Assembly: GCA_028554645.1 (NCBI GenBank)
Contig: JAQOOI010000070.1
Coordinates: 1,364,001 to 1,428,000, forward strand
Direction: 5' to 3'
Source: Omphalotus guepiniiformis
Lineage: Eukaryota > Basidiomycota > Agaricomycetes > Agaricales > Omphalotaceae
Length of the DNA stretch: 64,000 bases
Position 1 is the first letter of the stretch. Every line of letters starts with the position of its first letter. Below are positions 42,167 through 54,944 of the stretch, piece after piece. Below the pieces are notes generated by a model. It had not been told where the DNA came from, made no database searches, and saw only the letters and a list, made by a program, of their open reading frames with translations. Position numbers and translations under genes: made by a program.

Positions 42167-44263
42167 ATGCCAAAGTTTGTCAGTGCACGAACGAACACGA
42201 CCTTGATCAGAGATACCACATCTGATCAGGTAGTGTCCGACTGCAGACCTAACCCACAAGAAATGTGAGTTTAATTCTTCCCACTCAGAGAGGAAAGACA
42301 CTCACCACGACATACTCTTAGCCAATATTACAGTAACGACAGTAACGGCAGCACGCCGCAATACGGTACGCGTCAGGAGCGCACATTAAATCATCTATCC
42401 ACGCCCGAGCCCGGCGTATTTCCTCTTCCTCAGCCCCCGTCCTTCGCGCCGAACCAGTTCAGGTCTCGGTACATTCAGGCTCAAGGTACCGTTCAAGTAC
42501 CCGAGAGTTACCAGCCACTCTCGAACACCTCGCGGCAGCACGCCTTCGGTTACTCCAACGTCTCCGAGTCATGGGGCTTCAGCGCACAGAACGGGCAAGG
42601 CCAACCCGCTTCGTTTCTTCAGGCCGGAGTCCATCTCCAAGGGCAACAGTACGAAGTTGCATTCCCTAACCTCAATGACCCCTCGTTACTTTCCTCCGTC
42701 CCTGCTCAACCAACTCAACCTTACATGCTCACACCCGAGCAACTTCGTCTTCTGCAGGCTCAAACGAACTATGCCCCACCACACCAAATGCAAACCTTTC
42801 CATATAGCTCTCCGGAATTCGCTCAGAACGTCGGTGTCGGCGTACAACCTCCACCTCCAAGCAATTTCTTCCCTCAAGCTGGTCAAGGGTTTGGTGTGCC
42901 CATGTGGAGCCACCACAGACAGCAGCAAGCTGTTCAAGAAAGTCATCCAGCTCAAAGCTTCGGTGTCGGTGTACACCCACGCCCATCCGTTTTTTATCCT
43001 CAACAGTTGGGTGTGCCCATGGGAGGCCACTTTAGACAGCAGCAAGCGGGTCATCCAGTACAGATGACTTCACAGGCACCGTATTACGAGCCTGAGTTGA
43101 GCGGATCACAGGTGTCTGCTCCTTCCCTTCCTCCACCTTCCCGACTCCGGACGACCCACAACCCACATCAACCATACCCTACCACACGTCCTCAGAGGCG
43201 TGAGGTATCCTCCGAAGCTCCTGTCCTACCCCAGCCCGAAGAGGCAGTAGACGCCGAGATCCTATGCGTCTGCCGCTTTCCGAACCCGATGAACCCTTCC
43301 TCACCCTGCGCATGCCCCCTTTCATCCGAGAAAGACGCTCGGACCCACGTAAAAGACCATATTTCCGCCCACCATATCCCACTGGCGATCGACAACAAAG
43401 GGCGCCAATGTTTCCAGTGCCCTTGGAACAGCACGTGGAACAACCTACCAGCGGAGAACGGGATGAAAAGAAACATGAATTTCACGGGGTGGTGTAACCA
43501 AACTTGCCGTGGCAAGAGTGGTCTCGTTAAGCACTACCTGACGCATATTCCTATTCACTTTCAGTGCCCGAAGTGTGGGAAATATTTCGCGAGGAATGAC
43601 GCGTTGAAGCGCCATCTGAAGGGAACCGGGAAGAAGGCATGTTCGGGAAAGAAGGGAGTGCAAGCTGCGGAAGAAGATATGGGCGCTGGGGTTGACAGCG
43701 GGAGTGGGAGTGGGAGTGGGAGTGGCGGTGGCGGGAGTCCAACTGGCGGCTTTTCTGGTGAAGCCAGTGGGAGTGGAAGCAGGAGTGGCATGAGCGGCGG
43801 GAGTCTAATTGGCGACTCTCCTGGTGAAGCCAGCGCTAGTGGAAGTGGCAGCGCGACACCTTCCGGCGACTCTTCTGTCGAGGCCACCGCGAGCGGGAGT
43901 GGGAATAGCGGGACATTACTCGCCGACTCTTCCGCCGAAGCCACCGGAAACAGCACAAGCTTCGATGACTCTTCAGCTGAAGCCAGCGGGAGTGGCAGCG
44001 CACAATCCAATGACGCCTCTCCCAATCAACTTCCCAACGGGACCAGCGCCTCAGTCGCCAACATCGCTGGACCCTCTTCCTCAAGCGACGAGAACTCGGA
44101 GATCAACGAGACTCTCGACGACATGCAGTTCGCTAGCAGGGATCAAGGTGAAGTTGACGAGGCCCAAGCAGAGGACACGCAATGGGACGAAAACTTCCAC
44201 GCGTTCTATGCCCCATTCGAAGAAGCTGGGTTGGTGCTGAAGTTGGGCGATGGGGGATCCTAG
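42167..44263 (+). CDS. C2H2-type zinc-finger protein with Ser/Gly-rich tail, copy A
   Basis: Two exons (42167-42264 and 42322-44263, GT-AG intron of 57 nt), 679 residues. It starts MPKFVSARTNTT. A Pro/Gln-rich half (to about residue 330) includes LTPEQLRLLQAQTNYAPP. A Cys/His region follows, about 350-475: CRFPNPMN ... CACPLSS, DHISAHH, CFQCPWN, then a finger CPKCGKYFARNDALKRHL with a final Cys in GTGKKAC. Residues about 485-640 are Ser/Gly/Ala-rich repeats with Glu-Ala-Ser blocks, and an acidic C-terminus ends VLKLGDGGS. This suits a fungal DNA-binding regulator, but no target is known. The two copies in the inverted repeat differ in length (679 vs 621), mostly in the low-complexity parts and N-terminus. 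Confidence 0.8.
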
Positions 44264-44922
44264 TCGCCACTTGAGCCTTGCTACTCCGGAGTGGATGGAG
44301 GGAACCTTACAAGAGTAATTATTAGATCCGATACAACACGCATATAACGACAAATGGACACCTCACCTTGATTTCAAGGATGTTTATAGTGTATATTAAA
44401 CCTGTATTCCTAGCTTTGTTGTTTCATTAGACTTGATGTATCTGTAGATAGCATTAGATTAGCATTAGAGTATCATTATTAGTATCGTATAGCATCATAG
44501 AAGGAATGGAAGGATTATGGCTCTTGGGGGAACAGAGAATCGTTGCGGTGGCATTCTTCCAGGTTTATATAGATCGAAGTTCGCCAATGAACTGTTTTGA
44601 AGTGAAAATAAACAAAGGTTGTACAGACCAGCTGGAATAAAGATAGTCGTAATGCAAAAGGAATAGGCAAAGAACCCTTGCGATGATGGATGTATAAGAC
44701 AAAGGAAGGGAGTACGAAAAGCTGCCGAGTCTTCTTTTATGTAACAACCTCAACCTACCTCAGCTCAAGTCCTTGTTTCGAACCCTATACTTAGTCAGTG
44801 AAAGAAAGCCAGCATGATATTCAATGTTTGTTCAAACACGGGACTAAAGAGACAAAGGGGAATCAAAAAAGTCAGCACAAAGAAACCTTCATTCCAATCG
44901 CATTCACATTCCTACCTGCTTA

Positions 44923-45060
44923 TCCTCACGTCCGTAGCGTTCTGGCAAATAAGCCGAGGAGGCTCGTTATCGGGTGTAGGAACGTGAAAGTTTTGAATGT
45001 CGACGACTGCTCCGCGAACCAATAAGGTCGACTTCATCAACGACGGATCCCCGGCAACTC
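44923..45060 (-). pseudogene. decayed 3' fragment of the GH28 gene
   Basis: The minus strand carries sequence matching 60110-60290 of the GH28 gene, including CCCGATAACGAGCCTCC and GGCTTATTTGCCAGAAC. About 45 bp around the C-terminal cysteines are deleted and the frame is lost. It is part of the left arm of the inverted duplication and shows that the duplicated block reached into the neighbouring GH28 gene. Confidence 0.75.
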
Positions 45061-45100
45061 CAAACGATGTAGGACTCAACGCACAGATCCCAAAGCACAT

Positions 45101-48100
45101 TGGATTGAGATCTACCAGAGAGAAAGCCGGATACGATGGACGAGGGTGCATGGTAGAGAATCTAGCGTGAACCTAAACGTGCTTTGGTTGAGTGCATACC
45201 AGAGAAAGATTACGAACAGCAACGGACCTTCATATACATAATTCATTGAATGGAAGCATAGTATAGCAGCTCCTCTACCAGTCCTCTGATCTTCTGCAGT
45301 TGTAGTTTTGTTGAGCGCACCAGAGAAAGACTACGAAACATTTTTGTTGAACGCGTAGCAACGTTCGCCGGTGGGGTGACCTCGAACGGCTCAAGTTTGC
45401 CATAACTTGAAAGCTTAAATTGTTTCTTTCGTGCTGTGGCGTTTTGAATGTCGTATGAGAAGGTGCATGAATCCCCAATACGCGAGCGTTGGACTAAAGT
45501 TGGAAGGTTGGAACGGTTGCCTGTTCTGCCGGTTGTCTGCCTGCCGCCGCCGGAAATTTGGCCTTTTCGACTGTCAATACTTCTCCACTACGCTGACCAT
45601 CGAAATTTTTCTGCAGTGCAGTGCAGGAGAAATGAGGAGGATATAACTCATTTCCAGCCGTGATTTGAATGGATGTACGTGGACCAAAGGTGCGCCGTCC
45701 TGACTGGGACACGACCGGCGCGGTGTGTGTACCGTTATACGATTTCTGGCTGAAACCCTCAAGGACCTCAAATCCGAGTCGGACGCGGCCGCGGCGCGTC
45801 AGTTCTGTTGCTTCCTCATGAATCACTCCCTCGATGACTCTTTAAGTCGTGCAGGAGCTCAAGTAGGGCTAGTTACCTGGAGTAGCTCAGGAAGGTCCGA
45901 ACTCTCGACTCGAAGGCGGTACAGAGGTATGTACGGTGATAATTCGTAGTACGAAAAGGTGTGTCGACGTTTGAGTGTATACTATGAGTTGACTCATATG
46001 CTACTAGGTTCAACAGCTCGTCGATTTATTTATTGTACCAACTACAGCCCCACCCACCCAGCCTCGAAGTCATTGTCACGTCAAGGTGTTCTTTATTCAT
46101 TCTTCATTCCTCTTCTTACTTATGACATACACATCATGATATACACAGCAATTAACTAGCGTCCAGTGCAGCGTAGGGCTGTTTTGACTTCGAGTTTTCA
46201 TCATTGCTTGCCCGCCGTCATGCACCGTGGACGACTCCGCGACCAGAGAGTATGTGCTACGTTTCTCAGAGACATGCAAACCACACCACGCCCGTCCAGG
46301 ACCTCCCCCCCAAGGTTCAGAAGATCCAAGTTGGATTTTCAAGTTGAAGCTGTTCAGTGTCTTCGAATCAAGGCGCGTACGTTACCTACGAAACCATACA
46401 TGACATCCTCGGATCAACGAATTTCATTAACACTTACACTTACACATACACTCAAAAACTTACTGCATACATATCATCAAGCCACGGATGGCTATGGTTT
46501 CCAATTTCAGATGAGGTTCCGTGGTTGCAGGTCCCGAAAAAAATTTGCATATTCTGGAGGTCTAGTATGTAAATTACTAGAACTCCGTCGGGGAAGGAAA
46601 CCTCCGCTCTCGACTCTCTAGTATCATAGACGTCGACATTGTATGCTAATGATAACAGACTCATAATATCCATCTAGAAATTGACGTCGCCGTAACTCAC
46701 TATCTCCTGGGCCATTACTTATCGAGAGCTCGACGGACTCGGGATCGTACCCATCAACAATGAATAGAGTCGTTGAAGGCTTGTGTGGAGCTTTACTGCC
46801 TCAAATCATGATATGCTAGCAGTATCCAGGTAATCCAGGTCTGGTTTCAAGATACTGATACTGATACTGATACTGGGCCGATTCGTGCCAGATGTCAGAA
46901 AGATGATGCAAGACGGAACGAAAGATATGTTTTGTTGATACCTACGTATTCTATTTGAGACTCGACAAAAGGGAAACAGGTAGACTCGTATCATCTTGAT
47001 CCTTGGTACGTCCTATGTAATCTGATAGTGGTTGTTCCGTTCACAGTGTGAGTCGTGGAAGTTAAATTCAGTGTAGTATGCGGTGTCTTGAACAGAAAAA
47101 CACGAGGTGACCGATCGCGAACGTACGTACAACAGTAGAATGACGAACAACTCGAACTTGAAAACAGAGAAAACGCGGCAAGAAACTGCGGCCAGCCCTG
47201 GTACATAGGAGCACTGTTGCCAGCATGATGGGTAGTAGCCTCGGTAGCGCTGATTTTTGTCTCTGAGAGTGGAAACCATTAATTCTGCCGTGTCAATCAG
47301 TCTGTCAGTCAGGACATCATTTCAATGAAACAAAACATACATATGTATAATTGAGAGTTTGATCACCAAGAATGAAAAGGAACCATTTGTTTCAAGGTCG
47401 ACCAAGTGGTGGCATGAAGCTGAAGCTTATTTTCGAGCGTGAGAACAAGTTGAACATCAACCTTGTACAGTGCCTATGACATTGGATCTATCATATGCAT
47501 GTACGTGTGTACCTTGGACAGTGGGATTCGGATGTGAAAGGGAAGGTGAGGTTGATATAAGTGACACTGGTGCGAATTGGATTCTGGAAAGGGTGGAAGT
47601 GTGCGTAGGCTCGGCCTAATTGTGCTATCCTTGTTTCGGTGGGTACTTTTCTGTACATGCATCATTTCATTAAAGACGTGTCAAATTCACAGATACATAT
47701 CATCCTAATCATCTGCCAGCTCATTCACACCGTGACGGATTCACCGATGGCATACATACTCTAGTGCATTTCCGAGTCATAAAGCATATACAGCTAAGGT
47801 ATGTAATGCACTGCAGTTCCAAAAATTCATTCATTGTGTTCAAGTTATCAATTCATAGGCCTGGCTGGCTGTGTAACAATTGAATTCTACGAAAAGACAA
47901 GCACGTACTTGGAATTCCATATTCCATTTGCATGACAAAAACAGACAGACAGCATTCGGTACGACATGGCATATCTTCAAGCGAAAGACACTTGTCTTAG
48001 AAATCGAATCATGACAAATTCTTACTCTCCGTGAGTGCCGGGCGCCATTCTAGTTGGATCTATGTACTACTAGTATGTTATGTTTTAATCTTAGACTCAC

Positions 48101-48831
48101 TTAGTTCATCTCATCGGGTGTTTTATCCATGCAGGTCGCATGAACAACCAGAAAAAGCCCGCGTGCATTTGCCAGGGAGATGAACCTGAGAGGAACGCCA
48201 CCAATCGTCGATGAAATTAGGAAACTCACACCCCCACACAAGACTTTACCCACCCCTGGACGCCAAATCTGCTTCGTTATCACACACCGAAGAACGTACG
48301 AAGAGAAGGAGAAGGAGAACTGCTATGCACATCTACATCTTCCAGCGCCCGAGTTAAACATAGGATTCAGGAAAAGACCCCTAGTTTATGACATTTCCTA
48401 AAAATTCACCGAATTTACCGACGCACAATACCCCATTGGTCGTAATCACACTAAAGATTCTTCTTGTCGGACAACTTACAAGTGGTTTTAATCTTCGGCG
48501 TTTCAGTCCCCTACATGGGTTTGGAATTCGCCGGGATTCATCACCTTGCAGTGCGGATTGTTGGAGTGGAGTATGTTTGCCGGGGTAGGTTCATGTTCAA
48601 TTTATACTTGGAAGATGGTACCTTGAACGATAGCTAACCGCTGAGCGCTGAATCTTGATAAAACGGATGATCCCCGGGTTTGTATGGTTGTTTTTGGCAT
48701 GTCACGGTCTTTACGAGTTAGGTCTTCACGGTTCTGCCAGGATGGCAGGATACATACATATAAGAAGAGATCTCCTCATTCCAAAGCCCACATAGTACCT
48801 AACACATCGCCTTCGCCTTAGCTTGGTGACA
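45101..48831. other. gene-poor stretch, nothing recognised
   Basis: A 3.7-kb stretch without any gene that I can support, on either strand or by splice reconstruction. Contains related motifs with ACCAGAGAAAGA...ACGAA at 45190-45220 and 45308-45340, and a (GATACT) run at about 46848-46872. Open frames such as 45494-45826 (minus) and 46166-46621 (plus) show no family resemblance. Confidence 0.45.
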
Positions 48832-49789
48832 ATGCCAATGTCTCTCGTCAAAATCCCTCTACTGTTGCTCTCGAGTCTGAGCTTGCATATCGGCATGACA
48901 CCTCCGAACCAACCTCCACCACCTACAGAGCAAATTATTCCTGATAAAGGGGCAGCTCATTTTGGTGAGGTGTTGTTGAGACGGATTCTTACTGCTGGAG
49001 GACCAGTGACATACTTCAAGGTAACTCCACAGTTTCTTGATCGCCGTCGTCGTCTTTCGTTATATACGTACTCAAAACGCACTCCCCCCCCTCCCCAATG
49101 TAGATTATGTTTTGGATAACCGGGATATTCGAATCCCTCTTAATCCTATCCCTCTCATTCCCCGACATTCCATGCGCCTCTATAGCGCGTTCCGCTCTGA
49201 TATTCCACCGCCCAACAAACCCAACCTCCTTCAACTCAGTATATGCTTCAACGTTGTCAACCACGATAACTCCCCCAACACCACTCTTCCTTATTTCGGC
49301 ATTTTTCATCATCCTGGGAGGAATCATTCGATCGATATGTTTTCGTACTTTGGGTTCTTGGTTCACTTTCGAACTTTGTGTGAAGAAGAATCATAGGTTG
49401 ATTACTTCTGGTCCTTATTCGATTGTTAGGCACCCTTCGTATACTGGTGCAGGTTAGTTTTACTTTGTTTTGAGGCCCCTTTCGTGTCGTGATTCTCCTC
49501 CCCTTCCCAAGGCACTGATATCTTTCTTTGTGTGTGTACAGTTTTTAGTCTCGTCGGTGGAGTTGTGATGCATTCGGGTCGAGGATCGTGGGTTAGAGAA
49601 AGTGGAGTATTGAATACGACGTGGGGCAAGATCATCGTTTTCGTTTGGTTCGGTGGTATTGCTGTGATGACCAGCACGGTGTTGATGCGTATAAAGAGCG
49701 AAGAAGATATTCTGCAAAATGAATTTGGAGATGAGTGGAAACAATGGAAGAATGATGTGCGTTACAAGTTGTTCCCTTGGATTTATTGA
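48832..49789 (+). CDS. isoprenylcysteine O-methyltransferase family membrane protein
   Basis: Three exons (48832-49020, 49104-49452, 49542-49789; GT-AG), 261 residues. The start is MPMSLVKIPLLLL; the frame reaches a few codons further only through a TTG. Several hydrophobic helices span the protein. The C-terminal half shows RLITSGPYSIVRHPSYTGA, the family's conserved GPY..VRHP.Y.G motif that binds S-adenosylmethionine. EEDILQNEFGDEWKQW is the usual near-terminal E..L...FG..Y.Y/W signature. In Ste14-type enzymes this activity methylates the C-terminal prenylcysteine of Ras-like proteins and mating factors in the ER. Agaricomycetes carry many paralogues, so the exact substrate is uncertain. 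Confidence 0.85.
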
Positions 49790-49953
49790 TTCCGTCTATC
49801 TGCCTGTCTGGGGTTGGAATGAAAGGTACAAATACTATATATATATTGTACATACATGGATTGCACATGTGTTTCTTTTCTTGAATAATTAGAACGAACA
49901 AGAATTCGATGACATTTGACATACAATGTCATACATAACATGCCAAACTCATC

Positions 49954-51946
49954 CTAACCTTCCTTAACAGCCTCTCTCACAGCCTCTCCAAATATCTGAC
50001 ATCCCTTCTTCAAATCTTCCTCATTAATATTGAGAGGAGGAATGAACCGAATGACCTCATAAACGCTCGTAGTTAACAGAAGCATGCCTTTCTCAATACA
50101 TTTCTTAGCAATTCTGCTTGCCAAACCTTTTTTTACGGTCATGTTCTTGGGAGTGGAAGGATCGTAGGCGCCACCTGGAGCTTCGGATGAAACGAATTCC
50201 ATTGCGGCCATTAGACCTCGACCGCGGACGTCTAGGATGTAAGGTGCGAGGGTAGGATCTTCTTTTAATCCGTTTAAGAAAGAGAAGAGTTCTTTGGATC
50301 TGGACAGGATGTGAGTATTCGCGAGTTGTAGGGTTTACGGATGGGGGAGGGAGGGAGGTGCTAACCGTGCTTGTACGTTTTCAAGAACTTTTTCTTCGCG
50401 TATGGCGTCAGCTACGGCACACGCAGCAGCACACGAAACTGCATTTCCAGCATAGGTACCACCCATAGAAAACATGACTTAGTCTACAGACATACTATTG
50501 AATAGCTTTCAAATTCCTTACCATAGAACCAGGTACAAGTTTATCCGTGAGCTCCTTCCTACTGACAACACCACTCAGTGGGAATCCATTCGCGAGTCCC
50601 TTTTCCAAAACATTGAGTATTAGCTGCGAACGAACGAAAGAAAGGTACGTGTGTGTGTGTGTCGAACTCACCTTGGCCATCAAAAGAATATCAGGTTTAA
50701 CACCACTCTCTTCAATAAAGAACCAATTTCCTGTACGTCCAAAACCACACTGAACTTCATCGATGATCAAGAGAATCCCATGTTTATCGCAGATTTCTCG
50801 AAGACCCTCTAAGAATTCTTTGGGAGCAGGGACGTATCCGCCTTCACCGAGAACAGGCTCGAGGATGATGGCGGCGGTGTCGGTTGGTGCGGTTTGTTGA
50901 GAGAGGAGGAGGTGAAGTTGGTAGAGTGAGGCCGCTGTGAGTATTGAGGGGGAGGTGGAGGGAGGTACGGCGTGTTGATGCCAGAATGGGTAAGGAATTG
51001 AAAAGGTACCGGGCTGTAAGGAATAGGGTTAGCTTAGCTATACATGCATAATGTCAAATGTGACAAACGAACCATAAGCGGAGCAACACCCTGCGAATAA
51101 ACAGTTTTACTCTTCGTCACAGCCATCGCACCGAATGTACGTCCATGATAACCGCCTGAACATTCCATTCACGCATGTATCAAGTATAATCAGATTATAC
51201 GCGGCGAAAGTGGGTTAAAAGATGAATGACTGACCCTGCATACAGATGATATTCTGCCTTCCAGTGATAGTTCTAGCCATCTTAATCGAAGCTTCGACCG
51301 CTTCAGAACCCGAGTTCCAGAAAAAGAATGAGTCGAGGGATGGATGAGGCATCGCTGGTAATAGTTTTTCGATGAGTCGGAGGTAGGGTTCGTGGAACGC
51401 GATGCTACACTGAAAGCCCCAAGTCAGAACACCAACACCAATTCATCCGTCCATCTGAAGGAACTTGACGAAGGGGATATACACACTTGAGCATGAACAA
51501 TGTTCATACATTGCTCAGCAGCAGCTTTGCTTATCTTCGGATGACAGTGTCCTATACAATACATACTTCGTTAAACAAACCCAATCCATTCCATCCACGA
51601 TGCATTGTAGCAAAAATGACACTCACCCAAATTCGTCACACCAATCCCACACGTAAAATCCAACATATTTCTACCATCCAAAAACTGAACATAAGAACCA
51701 TTCCCTTTGGCCATCACACCAGGTGTAATCCTTCCTAGACCTTTAGTAACATATTGTTCACCGAACTCGTTTAATGATTCGAATTCGGACGCAGTAGCCA
51801 AGGAACGTGTGGTGTTCATTTTAGCGGTCGTCCTGTGTGCAGTAAAGGTTAGGGTTGACGTTACTAGTCGAGTCTCGCAAGGGGAGAAGAGGACGGACTC
51901 ACATTATACGAGATAGTCGACTGGGGTGAATGATTCCACGCAGCAT
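49954..51946 (-). CDS. class III aminotransferase, probable 4-aminobutyrate aminotransferase
   Basis: PLP enzyme moving an amino group from 4-aminobutyrate or a similar omega-amine to 2-oxoglutarate. Nine exons: 51946-51903, 51832-51627, 51551-51487, 51409-51235, 51155-51073, 51013-50672, 50599-50522, 50463-50366 and 50299-49954; 478 residues. The first exon [15 protein letters not shown] is a basic presequence fitting mitochondria. Motifs: [73 protein letters not shown], and the PLP-lysine in [13 protein letters not shown]. The intron between exons 7 and 8 lacks an AG at its expected end. Its last bases read TTTTCTATG like the end of exon 7, while [12 protein letters not shown] is conserved. 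The enzyme resembles bacterial-type GabT more than yeast Uga1 by eye, so the exact substrate is unproven. Confidence 0.88.
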
Positions 51947-52345
51947 TTTTTATGGAAGGTAATAAGTAGGAAAGCCAAGTGATCGAGTCATAAATATACC
52001 AACAAGCTCCAATCTTCCAATTTCATATCGATAACAGATCTTTCAAGGGCTCATCGATGTCATCATTCAAATTTCCAAATTTCAGGATATATGTTCATAA
52101 ACATCTAAAGACCCTTGAATTGCTTGGGATATCGTGAAGTAGTTAGTGGTAATGTACAAGTCCAACCAGTAAACCAGATAAAAATATGTATATGTTTACA
52201 GATACTTTGGCAGTAAGTACTACTGAACAACACATAAGTAAAGAGCAAAAACGCAAGGAAAATATCAAGAAAAAAAAGTCAAGTCAAGTCAAGTCGACCT
52301 CGACGCGCGAAACACAAGAAATCGAAAGAAAACCAACCCAACCGA
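51947..52345. other. intergenic, no gene seen
   Basis: Upstream region of the aminotransferase and 3' flank of the membrane protein gene, with AAGTC repeats at about 52278-52295. Confidence 0.4.
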
Positions 52346-54944
52346 CTACCGATCGTCAACTCCCAACACATCAGAATCTCGAAGTGCGCCTCCTCCCAAC
52401 AACGACGGTGTATTACTCCCCTGCTCAAGCTCAACCTCCGATAAATCCTTATGCCTAGGCGGAATAACAATAGGCTCAATGTATATACTCCCACGAGCTA
52501 AACTCGTTTTCACAGGAGTAGGCGTATACTTCCTAGGAGCCTTACCAACACTCTTGATCCTACCCAAAGGTGGTCTTGACTGACGCGAAACCGTCGTCTT
52601 CCTAGCCAACTTCACAGTACCTTCCTCCAGATACTCCTCCTCATCATAATCACCTTCATCTTCAGTAGGCTTCAACCAAGAAATATCCAACGTCTCCATG
52701 CTTCTCTTTCCTCGCATATGATGTTCACTTTCATACGCACTTTCCCTAACAGAAGGTAACTCGGAAGGTACCCTCTTCAAATCGCCTCGGGACTTGCCAG
52801 TGAGGACCATATCAGACTGAGACTGATCATACTTGAACGGGTCCTCCGTATGCTCCGACGTCCCAGACGGGGAAGTGAAAGATGACGGGTTAAGACTAAC
52901 GGGGCTCGACCACTGAGTCGTGTTCAAAGTCAAAGGCGTTTGCGACGTATCAGACGATAACGCTACGCTCCGCTGATACGCATGCTCCGCAGCAGGCAAC
53001 GGCGGTGGAATCGTCACACCATCGTCTTCACCGAATGGGTCGATAGGCGCAGGCTCTAGAACGAGCGACGCGCGAGGTGCGGGCTTCCGTTTGAATGAGT
53101 TACTAGCGGACAATGTACCTGTTCCTGGAGGCGATCGAGAGCTCGACTTTGCCGCGGCGAAACTATTGTTACCCTGAAGAGCCTGCAAAAGGGCTTCCTG
53201 CTTCTGTTTTTCCGCCAAAGTAGTTACCCGCGGGGGAAGTCCAGGGAAGGAAGCTGCTAGACTCATTGAATTGACAGAGTCACGATATCCCGAGTAATCC
53301 GAACGACCTCTATTATGGCTGTGGTCAGAGCTTGACATCGTAGCAAAAACGTTGGGTAGAGTCGACGGTGCATACAGTGATTCGGCACCTGTAGCTGTTC
53401 GTGGTGGGGCTGGAAGATCGGTAAACCGGGTCATGGTGGAATTGGCATAATAAGAGGATTGTCTCCGAAGTCCTATTTCTGATACAGGTCGACTTTTGAT
53501 GCTTTCTACTAGTGCAGCGGGACTAGGTAGATCAAGCACAGAAAACCGCATTTCTAACGTAGGCGCACGACCTGACGCCTCGTCAAAATGAACCGTCACA
53601 CGCTGCGGATTCCGTAGAGAGGCCTTTTCGTCCTTGTCGGGAGGGCCCAGCCCATTAAAGAATTGTGTTGTCTTGGGAGACATTTTCTGAAAAGTACTGA
53701 AACGAGGGTTTGAGATGAGAGGTCTAAGACGAGATTTCCTCTTTCCAGCCATCTCGTCGCGGAATTGGCGGAAATCGACAGCGGTATCGACGCTAATGCA
53801 CTATGAGTTTTTTTACGCGTTGCGACATAACACCAACGACGTACCCTTTGATCAAACCGATACAAAGACACGCCCTAGCCAAAAACCGTAAAATCCGCCT
53901 CGTCAACGCCCCACCAAATCCACCATTCGCAAACCCAATAACAGTCTCAATAGCGCCCAACTTGATCGCGCCGGTGATCCAGCCCATTCCTTTGAATAAA
54001 TGTGCTTCATCACTTGCGGCCTTCTCAATACGCCGTTGGTGGAAGAAAACTTTGAGTAATCGTAGAAATGCGAAACTGAAATTAATAGCTTGATATGCTG
54101 TGAGAAGTGCGAGTGTGAATGAGGTGAAGAATGTCCAGAGAGTTTTATCGCTGTTGTTCTTGAAACCTATGGCGAGAGTCGGTGGGAGACCTCTGCCGGT
54201 GTTGATAGCTGTAGGAGCGAGATAGATCATGAGAGGACAATCAGACTTTGGTCAGATTGGTGAAATACGGACCTTGACGCGTTATTCCAATGAACGAAGC
54301 TACCTCATTAAGAGCAATGATGGGGGGTATGAAGAATATCAAGAGGATATTTCCTAGGCCACGGAAGCGTTGTGGGAGTACGTCAAGGAGTTCGGAGCGC
54401 GCGAATAGAAATAGAAAAGCAGTATAGAAGAGTAGAGGTAGGGAAGAGGTAGCGCCTGATGAACGTAGATCAGTATTTGTGGTATGGTATAAGACCCCAT
54501 TTGAGCGCTCACCAAGAGTAATGTCAACGACTCGAAAAGCATCCAAATTGGTCCGCACAGCGGGTATAATATGAGAAAGTAGTTCAAGCAGCGCAAGTGC
54601 AAGATAAATCCATCCTTCAGCTGTAAGCAAGAGCGGTGTCCTGCCAAAAACATCCGTATGAGCCAATCGCACAAAGTTTCATCAAGAACAACCCCATCCC
54701 AATCCCCATTCCCAGCTTCCCGATGCCCCCTTCATCCCTTCATCCCCTCAACCCCCACTGCCCCTCCATCCGCATGAAAGAAAGAAAGAAACAAGACTCA
54801 CCATCCAGAACCGCGAATCGTAAAAATCAAAGAAGTAGAAAAGATGATCTCCACCACAGTGGGAACAATCAAAGCGATATTTTCAATCCTAGTAAACGAC
54901 TCGCAGCGAAGGATTGTAGCCGAAGATAGGCAGAGCGATCCCAT
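52346..54944 (-). CDS. multi-span membrane protein with long disordered cytosolic tail
   Basis: Five exons (54944-54802, 54640-54513, 54455-54273, 54208-53845 and 53792-52346), all GT-AG, 754 residues. The first exon starts MGSLCLSSATILRC. Hydrophobic spans are seen in IALIVPTVVEIIFST, LLLTAEGWIYLALALLELL, LPLLFYTAFLFLF, ILLIFFIPPIIAL, LWTFFTSFTLALLTAYQAI, and a segment around RACLCIGLIKG; about seven in the first 290 residues. The rest (about 300-754) is polar, rich in Ser, Pro, Thr and Arg, with a possible amphipathic patch around LAEKQKQEALLQAL; it looks disordered and phosphorylatable. I do not recognise the family. The layout resembles a fungal membrane receptor or sensor, but that is inference. 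Joining of the membrane part to the tail relies on one AG|C junction in frame. Confidence 0.75.

Larger units (their letters stand above)
41303..45100 (+). repeat. left arm of an inverted segmental duplication
   Basis: About 3.8 kb that recurs inverted at 60040-63812. Matching parts, outer to inner: upstream flank (41303-42166 vs 63812-62979), zinc-finger gene (42167-44263 vs 62978-61056), its 3' flank (44264-44760 vs 61055-60525) and the GH28 3' end (44923-45060 vs 60290-60090). The arms are clearly related but diverged, with indels of 10-150 bp. Confidence 0.88.

Noticed and set aside
43561..44025. Long antisense frames opposite the Ser/Gly-rich regions (also 61303-61755 and 61244-61612).
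   Set aside because: They mirror repetitive GGN/AGC codons on the coding strand and show no family features.
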